Below, piece by piece: positions 20,888 to 27,778 of a stretch of DNA of 36,419 nt. Numbering within the stretch: position 1 is the stretch's first letter; each line of letters opens with the position of its first letter. Under the pieces are notes generated by a model. That model was not told the DNA's origin. It saw only the letters and a program-made list of their open reading frames with translations, and did no database searches. Position numbers and translations under genes: made by a program. Source of the stretch: Solirubrobacterales bacterium (GTDB lineage Bacteria > Actinomycetota > Thermoleophilia > Solirubrobacterales > 70-9); contig JAGQUO010000012.1 in assembly GCA_020438445.1 (NCBI GenBank), positions 1 to 36,419 of the forward strand, given 5' to 3'.

Positions 20888-23506
20888 ATGGCTTCGGAAG
20901 GGCATAGAGCACGGCGGGCGGAGCGCTTCCTGCGGCTGGCCGACGCCGAGCCGGATCGCACCGGCGAGGCTGCGACCAGGCTCGGTGACGCGGCCGTGAC
21001 CCTGCTGGAGGGATCTCCGGTGGGGGTCGCGATCGTCGACGGTTCCGGCGACGTCGTCTACTGGAACGAGGCGGCCGAGCAGCAGTTCGGGCTCGAGCGC
21101 TCGCGGGCGATCGGCCACGACCTCGCCGCGCTGATCTTCCCCGAGCACCTGCAGGTCTCGGTCCGGGCCGTTCTGCTCAGGGAGCTCGAGGTGCCCGGCG
21201 AAGGGCTCGGCCAGCGACGGATCGAACTCGAGGCGCGCCGGGCCGACGGGAACGAGATCCCGGTCGACGTCGCGACCAAGCCGGTCGAGCTCGACGGCTC
21301 CCGGTGGCTCGCCGTCTACCTCCACGATGCGAGCGAGCGGAGCGAGCGCGAACGCGAGCTCCACGCGGATGCCCGTCGCCGATCGGCGGTGCTCGACATC
21401 GGCCAGGTCGCGCTCGAGGGCGTGGACATGGACCAGCTCCTGAACCGGGCGGTGTCGCTGGTCGTCGACGAGCTCGGAGTCGATCGCTGCGAGGTCTGGC
21501 GCCGCGACGACGAAGGCGGGACGATGACGCTGCGCGCCAGCTTCGGCTGGCCGGCCGAGGCAGCCGGCACGGTGATCCCGCTCGCGACCGCGACGCAACC
21601 GGGATACACGCTGCTGCGCTGCCAGGGAGCGATCGTGGTCGAGGACTTCCGCCGCGAGGGCCGGTTCGAGGCCATCGATCCCGAAGAGGGGCCTCCGACG
21701 CAGAGCTCGATCTCGATCAGGATCCCGGGATCCTCCGGTGGATTCGGCTCGCTGATCGCCACGGCGGCGGCGGTGCGCCGGTTCGAGCTCAGCGACATCA
21801 GCCTGTTCGTGTCGCTGGCGCAGACCCTCGGCGCCGCGATCGAGCGCTTCGTCGCCAACGAGACGGTCGCCGACGCGGAGCGACAGATCCGGACGCTGAT
21901 CGAGCGCCTCCCGTCGATCACCTACCAGGCCGACCTCGGAGCCCACGGCGAATGGCACTTCATCTCGCCTCAGGTCGAGGAGATCATCGGCTACACCCCG
22001 GAGGAGCTGATGGAGGACCCGGGGCTGTGGGAGCGAGCGGTGCATCCCGACGACCTCGGCTGGGTCCTCGAAGCCGAGGAGCGCAGCAGCGCCGAGGGCG
22101 CTCCGCTGGACATCGCCTACCGGATCCGCAAGCGGGACGGCGACACGATCTGGGTCCGGGACCGCGCCTCGATCGGCATCGCCGACGGCGACGGAAGGAT
22201 GGTGGTCGACGGGCTGATCACGGACATCAGCGAGCAGAAGGCGGCCGAGGACCGGCTCCGCTACCTCGCCGAGCACGACGAGCTGACCGGGCTGATGAAC
22301 CGGCGCGCATTCGAGTCGACGGTCGATCGCGACCTCGGGTCCAAGCGCCTGCCCGGCGACCGGGGGGCGATGCTGATCATCGACCTCGACCACCTGAACC
22401 GGATCAACGACACGCTCGGTCGCAGCACCGGCGATCGCGTCGTCGCCGACGTGGCGGTGATGCTCGCCGACCAGTCGAGCGGGCAGCTGCTGGCCCGGCT
22501 CGAGAGCGACGAGTTCGCGCTCTTCATCCCCGGCGTCGGCGAAGCCCAGGCCCTCGAGCGGGCGAGCAGCCTCCTGGCGACGATCAGGTCGCGCTCGGGA
22601 GCCGCCGACCTCACGGCGAGCGCGGGCGTCGCCCTCGTCAAACGCGAGATGGGCGTCAGCGCGACCGACCTGATCACCGCGGCCGACATCGCGCTCAGGC
22701 AGGCCAAGGGCGCGGGACGGGACCGCACGGTGCTCTTCACCGGCGAGGACAGGAACCGCCTCGAGTGGGTCGGCCACGTGCGCCAGGCGATCGAGGAGGG
22801 GCGGCTCATCCTCTACTCGCAGCCGATCATCGACATGGCATCCGGCATCGCCTGCGCCGAGGAGCTCCTCGTCCGGATGGAGGACCCGACCAGCGGCCGC
22901 CCCATCGCCGCCGGCGAGTTCGTCCCGACCGCGGAGCGGTTCGGCCTCGCGAGGAACCTCGACCACTGGGTCGTCTCCCGGGCGCTGGAGCTCATCTCCA
23001 CCGGCCGCCACGTCAGCGCCAACATCTCGGCGGCCACGATCTCCGACCGGTCGCTCACGGAGATGGTCGCCGAGTCGCTGGAGCGGACCGGCGCCGATCC
23101 GTCGTTGCTCACCTTCGAGATAACGGAGACCGCCGCAACGCCCGCGATCGAGTCGCTTCGCGATTTCACGACCCGCGTCGAGGCACTCGGATGCGGGCTC
23201 TCGCTCGACGATGTCGGCACCGGATTCGGATCGCTGACGTACCTGCGGCACCTCCCGTTCACCGAACTCAAGATCGACATGCAGTTCGTCCAGGGAGTCA
23301 TCGAATCAGCGGCCGATCGGAAGATCGTCGAGTCGCTCGTCGACATCGCCGCCGGCCTCGGGATGCGCACCGTCGCCGAGGGGGTCGACAACCCGGCCCT
23401 CGTCGAGCCGCTGCGCGAGCTCGGTGTCACCTGCGCTCAGGGGTACCTGTTCGGCCGCCCGGCACCGGCGATGGCGACTGCGGAAGCACCCGATCCGGTC
23501 ACCTGA
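20888..23506 (+). CDS. PAS-GAF-PAS-GGDEF-EAL protein, probable c-di-GMP phosphodiesterase
   Basis: An 872-aa cytoplasmic signalling protein without membrane helices. Domains: PAS (about 35-150), GAF (about 165-325), PAS with PAC (about 330-455), GGDEF (about 460-618) and EAL (about 625-865). The GGDEF active-site motif is degenerate (ESDEF, 539-543), so cyclase activity is doubtful. The EAL domain keeps ExLxR (E659-R663), EITE, the DD of LDDVGTG, Lys in LKID and Glu in AEGV, so it should hydrolyse c-di-GMP, perhaps allosterically controlled by GTP at the GGDEF site. ATG 20888 is preferred to TTG 20879; GGAG lies upstream. It stands alone between bolA and a convergent glutaredoxin. Confidence 0.92.
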   Translation: MASEGHRARRAERFLRLADAEPDRTGEAATRLGDAAVTLLEGSPVGVAIVDGSGDVVYWNEAAEQQFGLERSRAIGHDLAALIFPEHLQVSVRAVLLRELEVPGEGLGQRRIELEARRADGNEIPVDVATKPVELDGSRWLAVYLHDASERSERERELHADARRRSAVLDIGQVALEGVDMDQLLNRAVSLVVDELGVDRCEVWRRDDEGGTMTLRASFGWPAEAAGTVIPLATATQPGYTLLRCQGAIVVEDFRREGRFEAIDPEEGPPTQSSISIRIPGSSGGFGSLIATAAAVRRFELSDISLFVSLAQTLGAAIERFVANETVADAERQIRTLIERLPSITYQADLGAHGEWHFISPQVEEIIGYTPEELMEDPGLWERAVHPDDLGWVLEAEERSSAEGAPLDIAYRIRKRDGDTIWVRDRASIGIADGDGRMVVDGLITDISEQKAAEDRLRYLAEHDELTGLMNRRAFESTVDRDLGSKRLPGDRGAMLIIDLDHLNRINDTLGRSTGDRVVADVAVMLADQSSGQLLARLESDEFALFIPGVGEAQALERASSLLATIRSRSGAADLTASAGVALVKREMGVSATDLITAADIALRQAKGAGRDRTVLFTGEDRNRLEWVGHVRQAIEEGRLILYSQPIIDMASGIACAEELLVRMEDPTSGRPIAAGEFVPTAERFGLARNLDHWVVSRALELISTGRHVSANISAATISDRSLTEMVAESLERTGADPSLLTFEITETAATPAIESLRDFTTRVEALGCGLSLDDVGTGFGSLTYLRHLPFTELKIDMQFVQGVIESAADRKIVESLVDIAAGLGMRTVAEGVDNPALVEPLRELGVTCAQGYLFGRPAPAMATAEAPDPVT

Positions 23507-23649
23507 CGGGCAGGGCGAGTCGATCACACCGGGTTTCAGCTGCCTGACGAGGCAGGGAGGGCCGAGGCCGAGGACGCAGGAGGCGAAGCGGCCGATCGGG
23601 CCGTGAGCCGACGAGGACGCCGGCATCGGGTCTCCCTGCCCGTCAGGTG
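23500..23649. repeat. 16-bp perfect inverted repeat joining two convergent gene ends
   Basis: CACCTGACGGGCAGGG occurs at 23500-23515 on the plus strand and again, inverted, at 23634-23649. Each copy contains the stop codon (TGA) of its gene, the EAL gene and the glutaredoxin gene. A third, related copy with one inserted base and CCTGACGAGGCAGGGAG as its text lies at 23543-23559. Function unknown. Confidence 0.6.
23540..23555. terminator. hairpin between convergent EAL and glutaredoxin genes
   Basis: CTGCCT, loop GACG and AGGCAG give a 6-bp stem 34 nt after the EAL gene stop. There is no T-run. It may serve as a terminator for either strand. Confidence 0.4.
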
Positions 23650-24050
23650 TCGATCTGCATGGGCGGGCTGCGGTAGGGCTGCCCGTCCTCGGCCGGAGCC
23701 TGCTCCGGCTCGGACATCGACTGGGGCTGCGGGACGCCCAGAGCCTCGGCGAGCTCGCCCGAGTCGAGCATCTCCTCCATCAGGTCGGCGCCGCCGAGAA
23801 GCTCGCCGCCGACGTAGAGCTGGGGGAACGTCTGCCAGTCCGCGATCTCGGCCGTGACCTCGCGCAGCGGCTGGAGGACGGGCAGCACGTCGATTGCGCC
23901 GTACTCGGTCCCCATCTGCTCGAGGATGCCGACGGCGCGCATCGAGAAGCCACAGCGGGGTGCATCCGGCGTGCCCTTCATCAGCAGCAGGACCCTGTTC
24001 TCGCTGATCGCGCTCTCGAGCTGTGCGCGAAGCTCCGGGTTGGCGGCCAT
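23643..24050 (-). CDS. Monothiol glutaredoxin, CGFS type (Grx4/GrxD-like)
   Basis: A 135-aa thioredoxin-fold protein with the CGFS active site (Cys33-Ser36) in KGTPDAPRCGFSMRAV, plus the TFPQLYVGGELLGGADLM segment with the cis-Pro and GG glutathione-binding turn. CGFS glutaredoxins bind a glutathione-ligated [2Fe-2S] cluster and work with BolA and A-type carriers, both encoded nearby. A Pro/Gln/Glu-rich tail of about 30 residues follows the fold. SD AAGGAGG stands 8 nt before ATG 24050. It is downstream of the ErpA-like gene with a 49-nt gap. In organisms without glutathione another low-molecular-weight thiol would have to serve as ligand. Confidence 0.93.
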   Translation of the reverse strand: MAANPELRAQLESAISENRVLLLMKGTPDAPRCGFSMRAVGILEQMGTEYGAIDVLPVLQPLREVTAEIADWQTFPQLYVGGELLGGADLMEEMLDSGELAEALGVPQPQSMSEPEQAPAEDGQPYRSPPMQIDT

Positions 24051-24081
24051 TTCTCGTCCCTCCTTGTTGAAGCTGATGCCC

Positions 24082-24101
24082 AGCCCCCTCGGCGAGGGGC
24101 T
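24082..24101 (-). terminator. hairpin at the end of the ErpA-like gene
   Basis: On the minus strand AGCCCCTC, loop GCC and GAGGGGGCT pair with one bulged base. The stem starts inside the ErpA-like stop codon. It could attenuate read-through into the glutaredoxin gene or stabilise the mRNA end; no U-tract. Confidence 0.4.
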
Positions 24102-24474
24102 AGGCGGTTGCGGGAGCGTGGTCGTCCGCGTCCTCGCGGACCTGGAACGAGGAGCCGCATCCGCAGGCGGCGACGACGTTCGGGTTGTTGACCGCGAACC
24201 CGGCGCCCTGCAGGCCCTCCACGTAGTCCACCTCGGAGCCGAACACGAACTGCATGGAGACCTTGTCGACGACGACTGCGACCCCGTTGTGCTCGAAGAC
24301 GTGATCGTCCTCCTTGCGCTTGTCGAGCGCGAGGGCGTACTGGAACCCGGAGCAGCCGCCGCCGCGGACCGCGACGCGAAGAGCCTGATCGGGCTCCTCC
24401 TGCGCGGCGAGGAGCTCCTTGAGCTTGCCGGCGGCGATGTCGGTGATCTCGATGGCTGATTCGGGCGTATCCAT
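24100..24474 (-). CDS. A-type iron-sulfur carrier (ErpA/IscA-like)
   Basis: A 124-aa HesB/IscA-family protein that carries or inserts Fe-S clusters. The three conserved cluster ligands are Cys41 (GGGCSGF), Cys104 and Cys106 (ACGCGSSF). The fold runs from IEITDIAAGKLKELL to SSFQV, and a polar acidic tail follows. The frame is open to TTG 24510, but ATG 24474 is chosen because a full promoter (TTGACG-16-TACAAT) ends 8 nt before it and the added residues would not be part of the fold. The gene lies between a GST-N-like gene and the CGFS glutaredoxin, so it can be read both from its own promoter and from the operon. Confidence 0.93.
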   Translation of the reverse strand: MDTPESAIEITDIAAGKLKELLAAQEEPDQALRVAVRGGGCSGFQYALALDKRKEDDHVFEHNGVAVVVDKVSMQFVFGSEVDYVEGLQGAGFAVNNPNVVAACGCGSSFQVREDADDHAPATA

Positions 24475-24482
24475 GGCTTCAG

Positions 24483-24510
24483 ATTGTATAGCAGGGTCGG
24501 TCACCGTCAA
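24483..24510 (-). promoter_or_regulatory. sigma-70-type promoter of the ErpA-like gene
   Basis: TTGACG (24510-24505), a 16-nt spacer and TACAAT (24488-24483) form the best promoter in the window. The -10 ends 8 nt before ATG 24474, predicting a leaderless mRNA. The -35 contains the TGA stop of the upstream gene. Confidence 0.7.
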
Positions 24511-24800
24511 CCGGCGGCTGCTTCGTCCTCCGCCTCGCCGAAGCGCCAGTCGATGTACTCCCTGATCCGCTTCGAGTCGCTGACGACCTCGTCACCGTCG
24601 ATCAACAGCGGCACCCGGTCCCGCCCGGTCAGCGCGACGATCTCGGGGCGCCCCTTGCGCCGGTACGGAACCCGCTCGGTGCGGTACTCGATGCCGTGGC
24701 GGCGCAGTCGCCGGGCGACCGCACCGCACGGGCAGAGGAAGTCGGTGGGCGTCGGGCAGCGGTAGAGCACGATGCTCGCCGATTCGGCGGACCGGCTCAC
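24507..24800 (-). CDS. GST-N/glutaredoxin-like protein
   Basis: A 97-aa thioredoxin-fold protein. The N-terminal strand and active loop IVLYRCPTPTDFLCPCGAVAR holds three Cys (C-x7-C-x-C); the rest (RRKGRPEIVALTGRDRVPLLIDGDEVVSDSKRIREYIDWRF) is a clear GST N-terminal domain with cis-Pro (VP) and the SDSKRI glutathione-site turn. It lacks the all-alpha C-terminal GST domain, so it is not a full transferase; a thiol-disulfide or redox role is possible. GTG 24800 overlaps the stop of the epimerase gene by 4 nt (GTGA), so the open frame further upstream is not used. It precedes the Fe-S carrier gene, fitting a redox/Fe-S group. Confidence 0.83.
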   Translation of the reverse strand: MSRSAESASIVLYRCPTPTDFLCPCGAVARRLRRHGIEYRTERVPYRRKGRPEIVALTGRDRVPLLIDGDEVVSDSKRIREYIDWRFGEAEDEAAAG

Positions 24801-25861
24801 CGCGGCACGAGCCGTCCGACGAGCCGGCTCGCCCTGCCGGCGAGCTCGAGTGCCACCCCCGCCGGGCCGGGATCGGCGCCGACCCGGTTGCCGAGCTGGG
24901 CCTTCGTCATCTCGAGGGTCGCCTCGAGGGTCTCCTCGTGGGGGCGCGGGGAGAACCCGAGCTCGCGCTTCGCCTTCGCCGAGGAGTAGGTCCACCACAG
25001 CGCCGCGCTGCGGGTCTGGTCGACCGTGATCCCGAGCCCGAGCCCGAGGCGATCCGAGAGCTGGGCGCCGCCGACGGCGAGCTGCGGCGGCAGCCGGAGC
25101 GCCGGCACGGGCACCCCGCTGATCCGGGACAGGTCCGCGAAGAGACGCTGCATCGTGAAGTTGCGGCCGCCGAGGATGTAGCGCTCGCCGGTCCGCCCCT
25201 TCTCGTCGGCGAGGAGCTCGCCGGCGGCGACGTCGCGGACGTCGACGACGTTGAGGCCGCCGTCGACGTACGCAGGGATCCGGCGCTGCAGGAAACGGCG
25301 GACGACCTCGATCGACATCGAAGTGGCGTTGCCGAAGGACGGCCCGAGGGTGAAGGTCGGATTGACGATCACGGCGTCCAGCCCCTGGGCCGCGGCCCTC
25401 ATCACCTCTGCTTCGGCCTCGTGCTTGGAGTTGGCGTAGGCGATGCCGAGGTGGGCGATGGTGAACGGCTGGCTCTCGTCGGTGCGACCGCCCTCCGGCG
25501 CGGGTCCGATCGCCGCAACCGACGACGTGTGAACGAACCGGGAGACGCCGGCCGCCAGCGCCTCGGTGGCGATCAGCCGCGTCCCGCCGACGTTGACCGT
25601 GAAGGTCGCATCGGCGTCGATCGGCTCCATCGAGCTCTTGGCGGCGAGGTGGAAGACCCGCTCGGCTCCGTCGACCGCCCGCCGCACCGCCCGGCGGTCG
25701 GTGATGTCACCGGTGACCCGGTCGTACTCGATCCCCTCGAGCGCCGACGTGTCCGACTCGCGCCGGATCAGCAGCCGCAGGTCGTCGCCGCGCTCGGCCA
25801 GGGCCCGCACGAGGTGCGAGCCGAGCAGGCCCGTACCGCCGGTGACCAGAGTCGTGCCCAT
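24797..25861 (-). CDS. NAD(P)-dependent epimerase/reductase, extended SDR family
   Basis: A 354-aa Rossmann-fold enzyme. The cofactor loop is TGGTGLLG (near residue 7), the catalytic pair is in YANSK (Tyr-x3-Lys), and FVHTSSVAAIG carries the Ser of the triad. Downstream text such as NPTFTLGP, VVDVRDVAAGELLA and YILGG places it in the dihydroflavonol-reductase/3-beta-HSD/HpnA-like branch, which acts on sugars, steroids or related lipids; the substrate is not readable. ATG 25861 with a leaderless -10 is chosen over an upstream frame opening at 25888. It diverges from degV, with 62 nt between starts, and ends in a GTGA overlap with the GST-N-like gene. Confidence 0.87.
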   Translation of the reverse strand: MGTTLVTGGTGLLGSHLVRALAERGDDLRLLIRRESDTSALEGIEYDRVTGDITDRRAVRRAVDGAERVFHLAAKSSMEPIDADATFTVNVGGTRLIATEALAAGVSRFVHTSSVAAIGPAPEGGRTDESQPFTIAHLGIAYANSKHEAEAEVMRAAAQGLDAVIVNPTFTLGPSFGNATSMSIEVVRRFLQRRIPAYVDGGLNVVDVRDVAAGELLADEKGRTGERYILGGRNFTMQRLFADLSRISGVPVPALRLPPQLAVGGAQLSDRLGLGLGITVDQTRSAALWWTYSSAKAKRELGFSPRPHEETLEATLEMTKAQLGNRVGADPGPAGVALELAGRASRLVGRLVPR

Positions 25862-25869
25862 TGCCGCTG

Positions 25870-25875
25870 ATGGTA
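25870..25875 (-). promoter_or_regulatory. candidate -10 box of the epimerase gene (leaderless)
   Basis: TACCAT on the minus strand ends 8 nt before ATG 25861; no SD is present. Confidence 0.5.
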
Positions 25876-25909
25876 GTGAGGCGCGCACCGAGGACCCGAG
25901 GGCAACTGA

Positions 25910-25915
25910 TACAAC
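25910..25915 (+). promoter_or_regulatory. candidate -10 box of degV (leaderless)
   Basis: TACAAC, preceded by TGA to give an extended TGN -10, ends 8 nt before GTG 25924. The last base departs from TANNNT. Confidence 0.4.
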
Positions 25916-25923
25916 GGTCGGCG

Positions 25924-26808
25924 GTGAGCGGCCCAGGGGATATCGCGATCGTCTGCGACTCCACGTCCTACCTCCCCGACACTCTGCTCGAGCAGGAAGG
26001 CGCCGAGGTCGTAAGCCTCTACGTCACGGTCTCCGGCGACCAGCGGCGCGAGCGGGAGATCGACGACTACGCGGGCTTTTTCGAGCGCCTGCGCGCGAGC
26101 GAGGAGGGAGCCGCGACCTCCCAGCCCTCGATCGGCGATTTCATCGAGGTCTACGGCCCGCTGCTCGACGCCGGCAAGTCGGTCGTCTCGATCCACCTCG
26201 CGGCGGGCATCTCGGGCACGTACGAATCGGCGCTGCAATCGCGGCAGCGCCTCATCGACGAGGGCCGGGGCGGCGAGCGCATCCACGTGATCGACAGCCG
26301 CACCGCCTGCGGAGGGATGGGGATGATGGTCCTGACGGCCGCCGCCTCCGTCCGCTCCGGCGCCGGGCTCGAGACGGTCGTCGAGCGCGTGCACGGGGCT
26401 CGCGAGCAGCTGCGGATGTGGTTTGCGATCGACACCCTCGAATACCTGCGGAAGGGCGGGCGGATCGGAGCCGCGAGGGCCTGGATGGGCTCGGCGCTGC
26501 AGATCAAGCCGATTCTGACGCTGGAGGACGAGATAACTCCGGTGGAACGGGTCCGCACCCGGCGCCGGGTCTTCGAGCGGCTCGTCCAGTACGCGCAGGA
26601 GCTTCACGACTCCGGCCGGGACGCCTGGGTCGTCCAGCACATCCGGGACCCGGAGAACGCCCAGCGCCTCGTCGAGCGCTGCCGCGAGGTGATGGGCTCC
26701 GAGCCCGTGTTCATCTCGGAGATCGGCCCGGTCATCGGCGCTCACACCGGCCCCGGGCTGCTCGGGATCGGCGGCATCCCCGGCGAGTTTCTCACCGGCG
26801 GCGATTAG
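25924..26808 (+). CDS. DegV family fatty-acid-binding protein
   Basis: A 294-aa DegV/FakB-type protein. These proteins hold a fatty acid in a deep cleft and, in several bacteria, present it to fatty-acid kinase FakA. Family marks are IAIVCDSTSYLP at the N-terminus, TSQPS, the lipid-head contact IHLAAGISGTYESA, VIDSRTACGGMGMMV, LRKGGRIG and the C-terminal GPVIGAHTGPGLLGIG. GTG 25924 is preferred to the upstream frame because it starts the fold and follows a leaderless-type -10. No FakA gene is in the window. It converges on the DUF3618 gene, with 39 nt between stops. The lipid ligand is inferred from the family. Confidence 0.92.
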   Translation: MSGPGDIAIVCDSTSYLPDTLLEQEGAEVVSLYVTVSGDQRREREIDDYAGFFERLRASEEGAATSQPSIGDFIEVYGPLLDAGKSVVSIHLAAGISGTYESALQSRQRLIDEGRGGERIHVIDSRTACGGMGMMVLTAAASVRSGAGLETVVERVHGAREQLRMWFAIDTLEYLRKGGRIGAARAWMGSALQIKPILTLEDEITPVERVRTRRRVFERLVQYAQELHDSGRDAWVVQHIRDPENAQRLVERCREVMGSEPVFISEIGPVIGAHTGPGLLGIGGIPGEFLTGGD

Positions 26809-26847
26809 CGGCGCGCCGTCTCCCGGCCGCCGGCATCGGGCTCGGAG

Positions 26848-27117
26848 CTATCGGCGGCGGCGGAACGCGCGGAACGCGACCAGCGTGCCCACCACGAAGC
26901 CGGCGACGGCCGCACCCTTGATGAGCTGCTCGCGGTGCTCGCTGATCTGGGCGCGCCAGTCGGTCAGCTCGTTCACCTTGGTGCGCAACGCGACCACGGA
27001 CTCGGCGAGCTGCGCCTGCTGCAGGTCGATGTCGCGCCTGATCTCGGCCGAGCTGCGACCGGGCGCACCCGGTCGCGGGGCTCCGGAGCCGGGGCCGTTG
27101 GAGCCGGCGGCGCTCAC
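26848..27117 (-). CDS. DUF3618-type small membrane protein
   Basis: An 89-aa protein: a Gly/Pro/Ala-rich N-terminus, an amphipathic stretch with the DUF3618 text SAEIRRDIDLQQAQLAESVVALRTKVNELTDW, one membrane helix (LIKGAAVAGFVVGTLVAFRAF) and a basic C-terminal RRRR. This resembles the ribosome- or membrane-associated YqjD/ElaB-like proteins; function in actinobacteria is not established. GTG 27117 overlaps the upstream stop in GTGA. It is the last gene of a three-gene cassette with a holin-3_6 protein and a 44-aa protein. Confidence 0.83.
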   Translation of the reverse strand: MSAAGSNGPGSGAPRPGAPGRSSAEIRRDIDLQQAQLAESVVALRTKVNELTDWRAQISEHREQLIKGAAVAGFVVGTLVAFRAFRRRR

Positions 27118-27572
27118 GGCGTCTTCCCCAATGTGTCCTTGGTCTCCTTGAGCTCCTCGATCGCCATGTCCGGCGTCGGCGATTCGACCTGGCCGAACAG
27201 CTTCTTGGCGACGAGGCCCGCGATCGCGGCGAGGATGACCAGAAGCAGCGCCTCGATCGCGAAGCCCGCCCACACGGCGGTCTCCACCCCGAGCAGGTCG
27301 TTGATCAGCCAGGCGAAGGCGAACATGAGCATGACCAGGGCGGCGAGCACGAAGACCCCGGCGGCGGCCGCGATCCCGGCGCCGCGACCCAGCGTCGTCA
27401 GCTTCTCGGTGATCTCCGCCTTCGCGAGCTCGATCTCCTCGCGGACGAGGATCGTCACCCGCTCGGAGACGTCGAAGATCAGCTCTCCGACCGAACGGCT
27501 CTCGTCCGGGGGAGATGGTTCCTGCGGCGGGGGCGGCGGCGCCGGCTCGGTCTCTGTCGGCTGATCGGCCAT
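27114..27572 (-). CDS. Putative holin-superfamily III (Phage_holin_3_6) membrane protein
   Basis: A 152-aa protein with a Pro-rich acidic N-terminus, an amphipathic helix (SVGELIFDVSERVTILVREEIELAKAEITEKL) and two membrane helices (AGIAAAAGVFVLAALVMLMFAFAWLI and WAGFAIEALLLVILAAIAGLVAKKLF). This is the layout of the Phage_holin_3_6/YqjE group, which is chromosomal and not evidence of a phage. A charged tail (AIEELKETKDTLGKTP) follows. ATG 27572 lies 4 nt after the stop of the 44-aa gene, giving tight coupling. The open frame upstream of 27572 is a shadow. Membrane stress or cell-envelope roles are usually proposed; nothing here proves them. Confidence 0.85.
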   Translation of the reverse strand: MADQPTETEPAPPPPPQEPSPPDESRSVGELIFDVSERVTILVREEIELAKAEITEKLTTLGRGAGIAAAAGVFVLAALVMLMFAFAWLINDLLGVETAVWAGFAIEALLLVILAAIAGLVAKKLFGQVESPTPDMAIEELKETKDTLGKTP

Positions 27573-27576
27573 CGGC

Positions 27577-27711
27577 TCAGTCGGGCGGATCCTCGTGGAA
27601 GATGCGTCGGTAGACGATCCCGGCGACACGGGCTGCGGCGATGCTTGCAAGCGCGCCGAACGCGGCAAGCAGGCCGGACCAGACGAGTCGCTTGGTTATC
27701 TCGTTGTCCAT
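27577..27711 (-). CDS. 44-aa membrane protein (DUF4235-like)
   Basis: A short gene easily missed. MDNEITKRLVWSGLLAAFGA begins the product, which continues with LASIAAARVAGIVYRRIFHE and ends DPPD. It has one hydrophobic helix from about 9 to 33, basic residues after it and the HEDPP end seen in small actinobacterial DUF4235-like proteins. A good SD (AAGGA) stands 8 nt before ATG 27711, and the stop is 4 nt before the holin-like start, strongly supporting translation. It is the first gene of the cassette and should carry its promoter (TAAGGT, 27763-27758). Confidence 0.8.
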   Translation of the reverse strand: MDNEITKRLVWSGLLAAFGALASIAAARVAGIVYRRIFHEDPPD

Positions 27712-27746
27712 TTCGTGTCCTTCTGCCCCCGGTCCTCGGGTCGAAA

Positions 27747-27778
27747 CCTGAGCGGCGACCTTATCGGGACCGCTCAGG
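27747..27778. promoter_or_regulatory. inverted repeat enclosing a -10 box (operator or terminator)
   Basis: CCTGAGCGG (27747-27755) and CCGCTCAGG (27770-27778) are a perfect 9-bp inverted repeat with a 14-nt centre. On the minus strand that centre contains TAAGGT, a -10 candidate for the 44-aa gene. The right arm includes the tetR stop codon. It may be an operator for the membrane cassette or a tetR terminator. Confidence 0.45.

Noticed and set aside
20786-23251. 821-aa open frame on the minus strand opposite the EAL protein
   Set aside because: Shadow frame. Composition is biased to Arg/Asp/Glu/Leu, while the plus strand encodes clear PAS, GAF, GGDEF and EAL domains.
26848-27711. Prophage remnant suggested by a holin-type protein
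   Set aside because: Phage_holin_3_6 proteins are common chromosomal actinobacterial proteins, and no other phage gene, integrase or att site is present.
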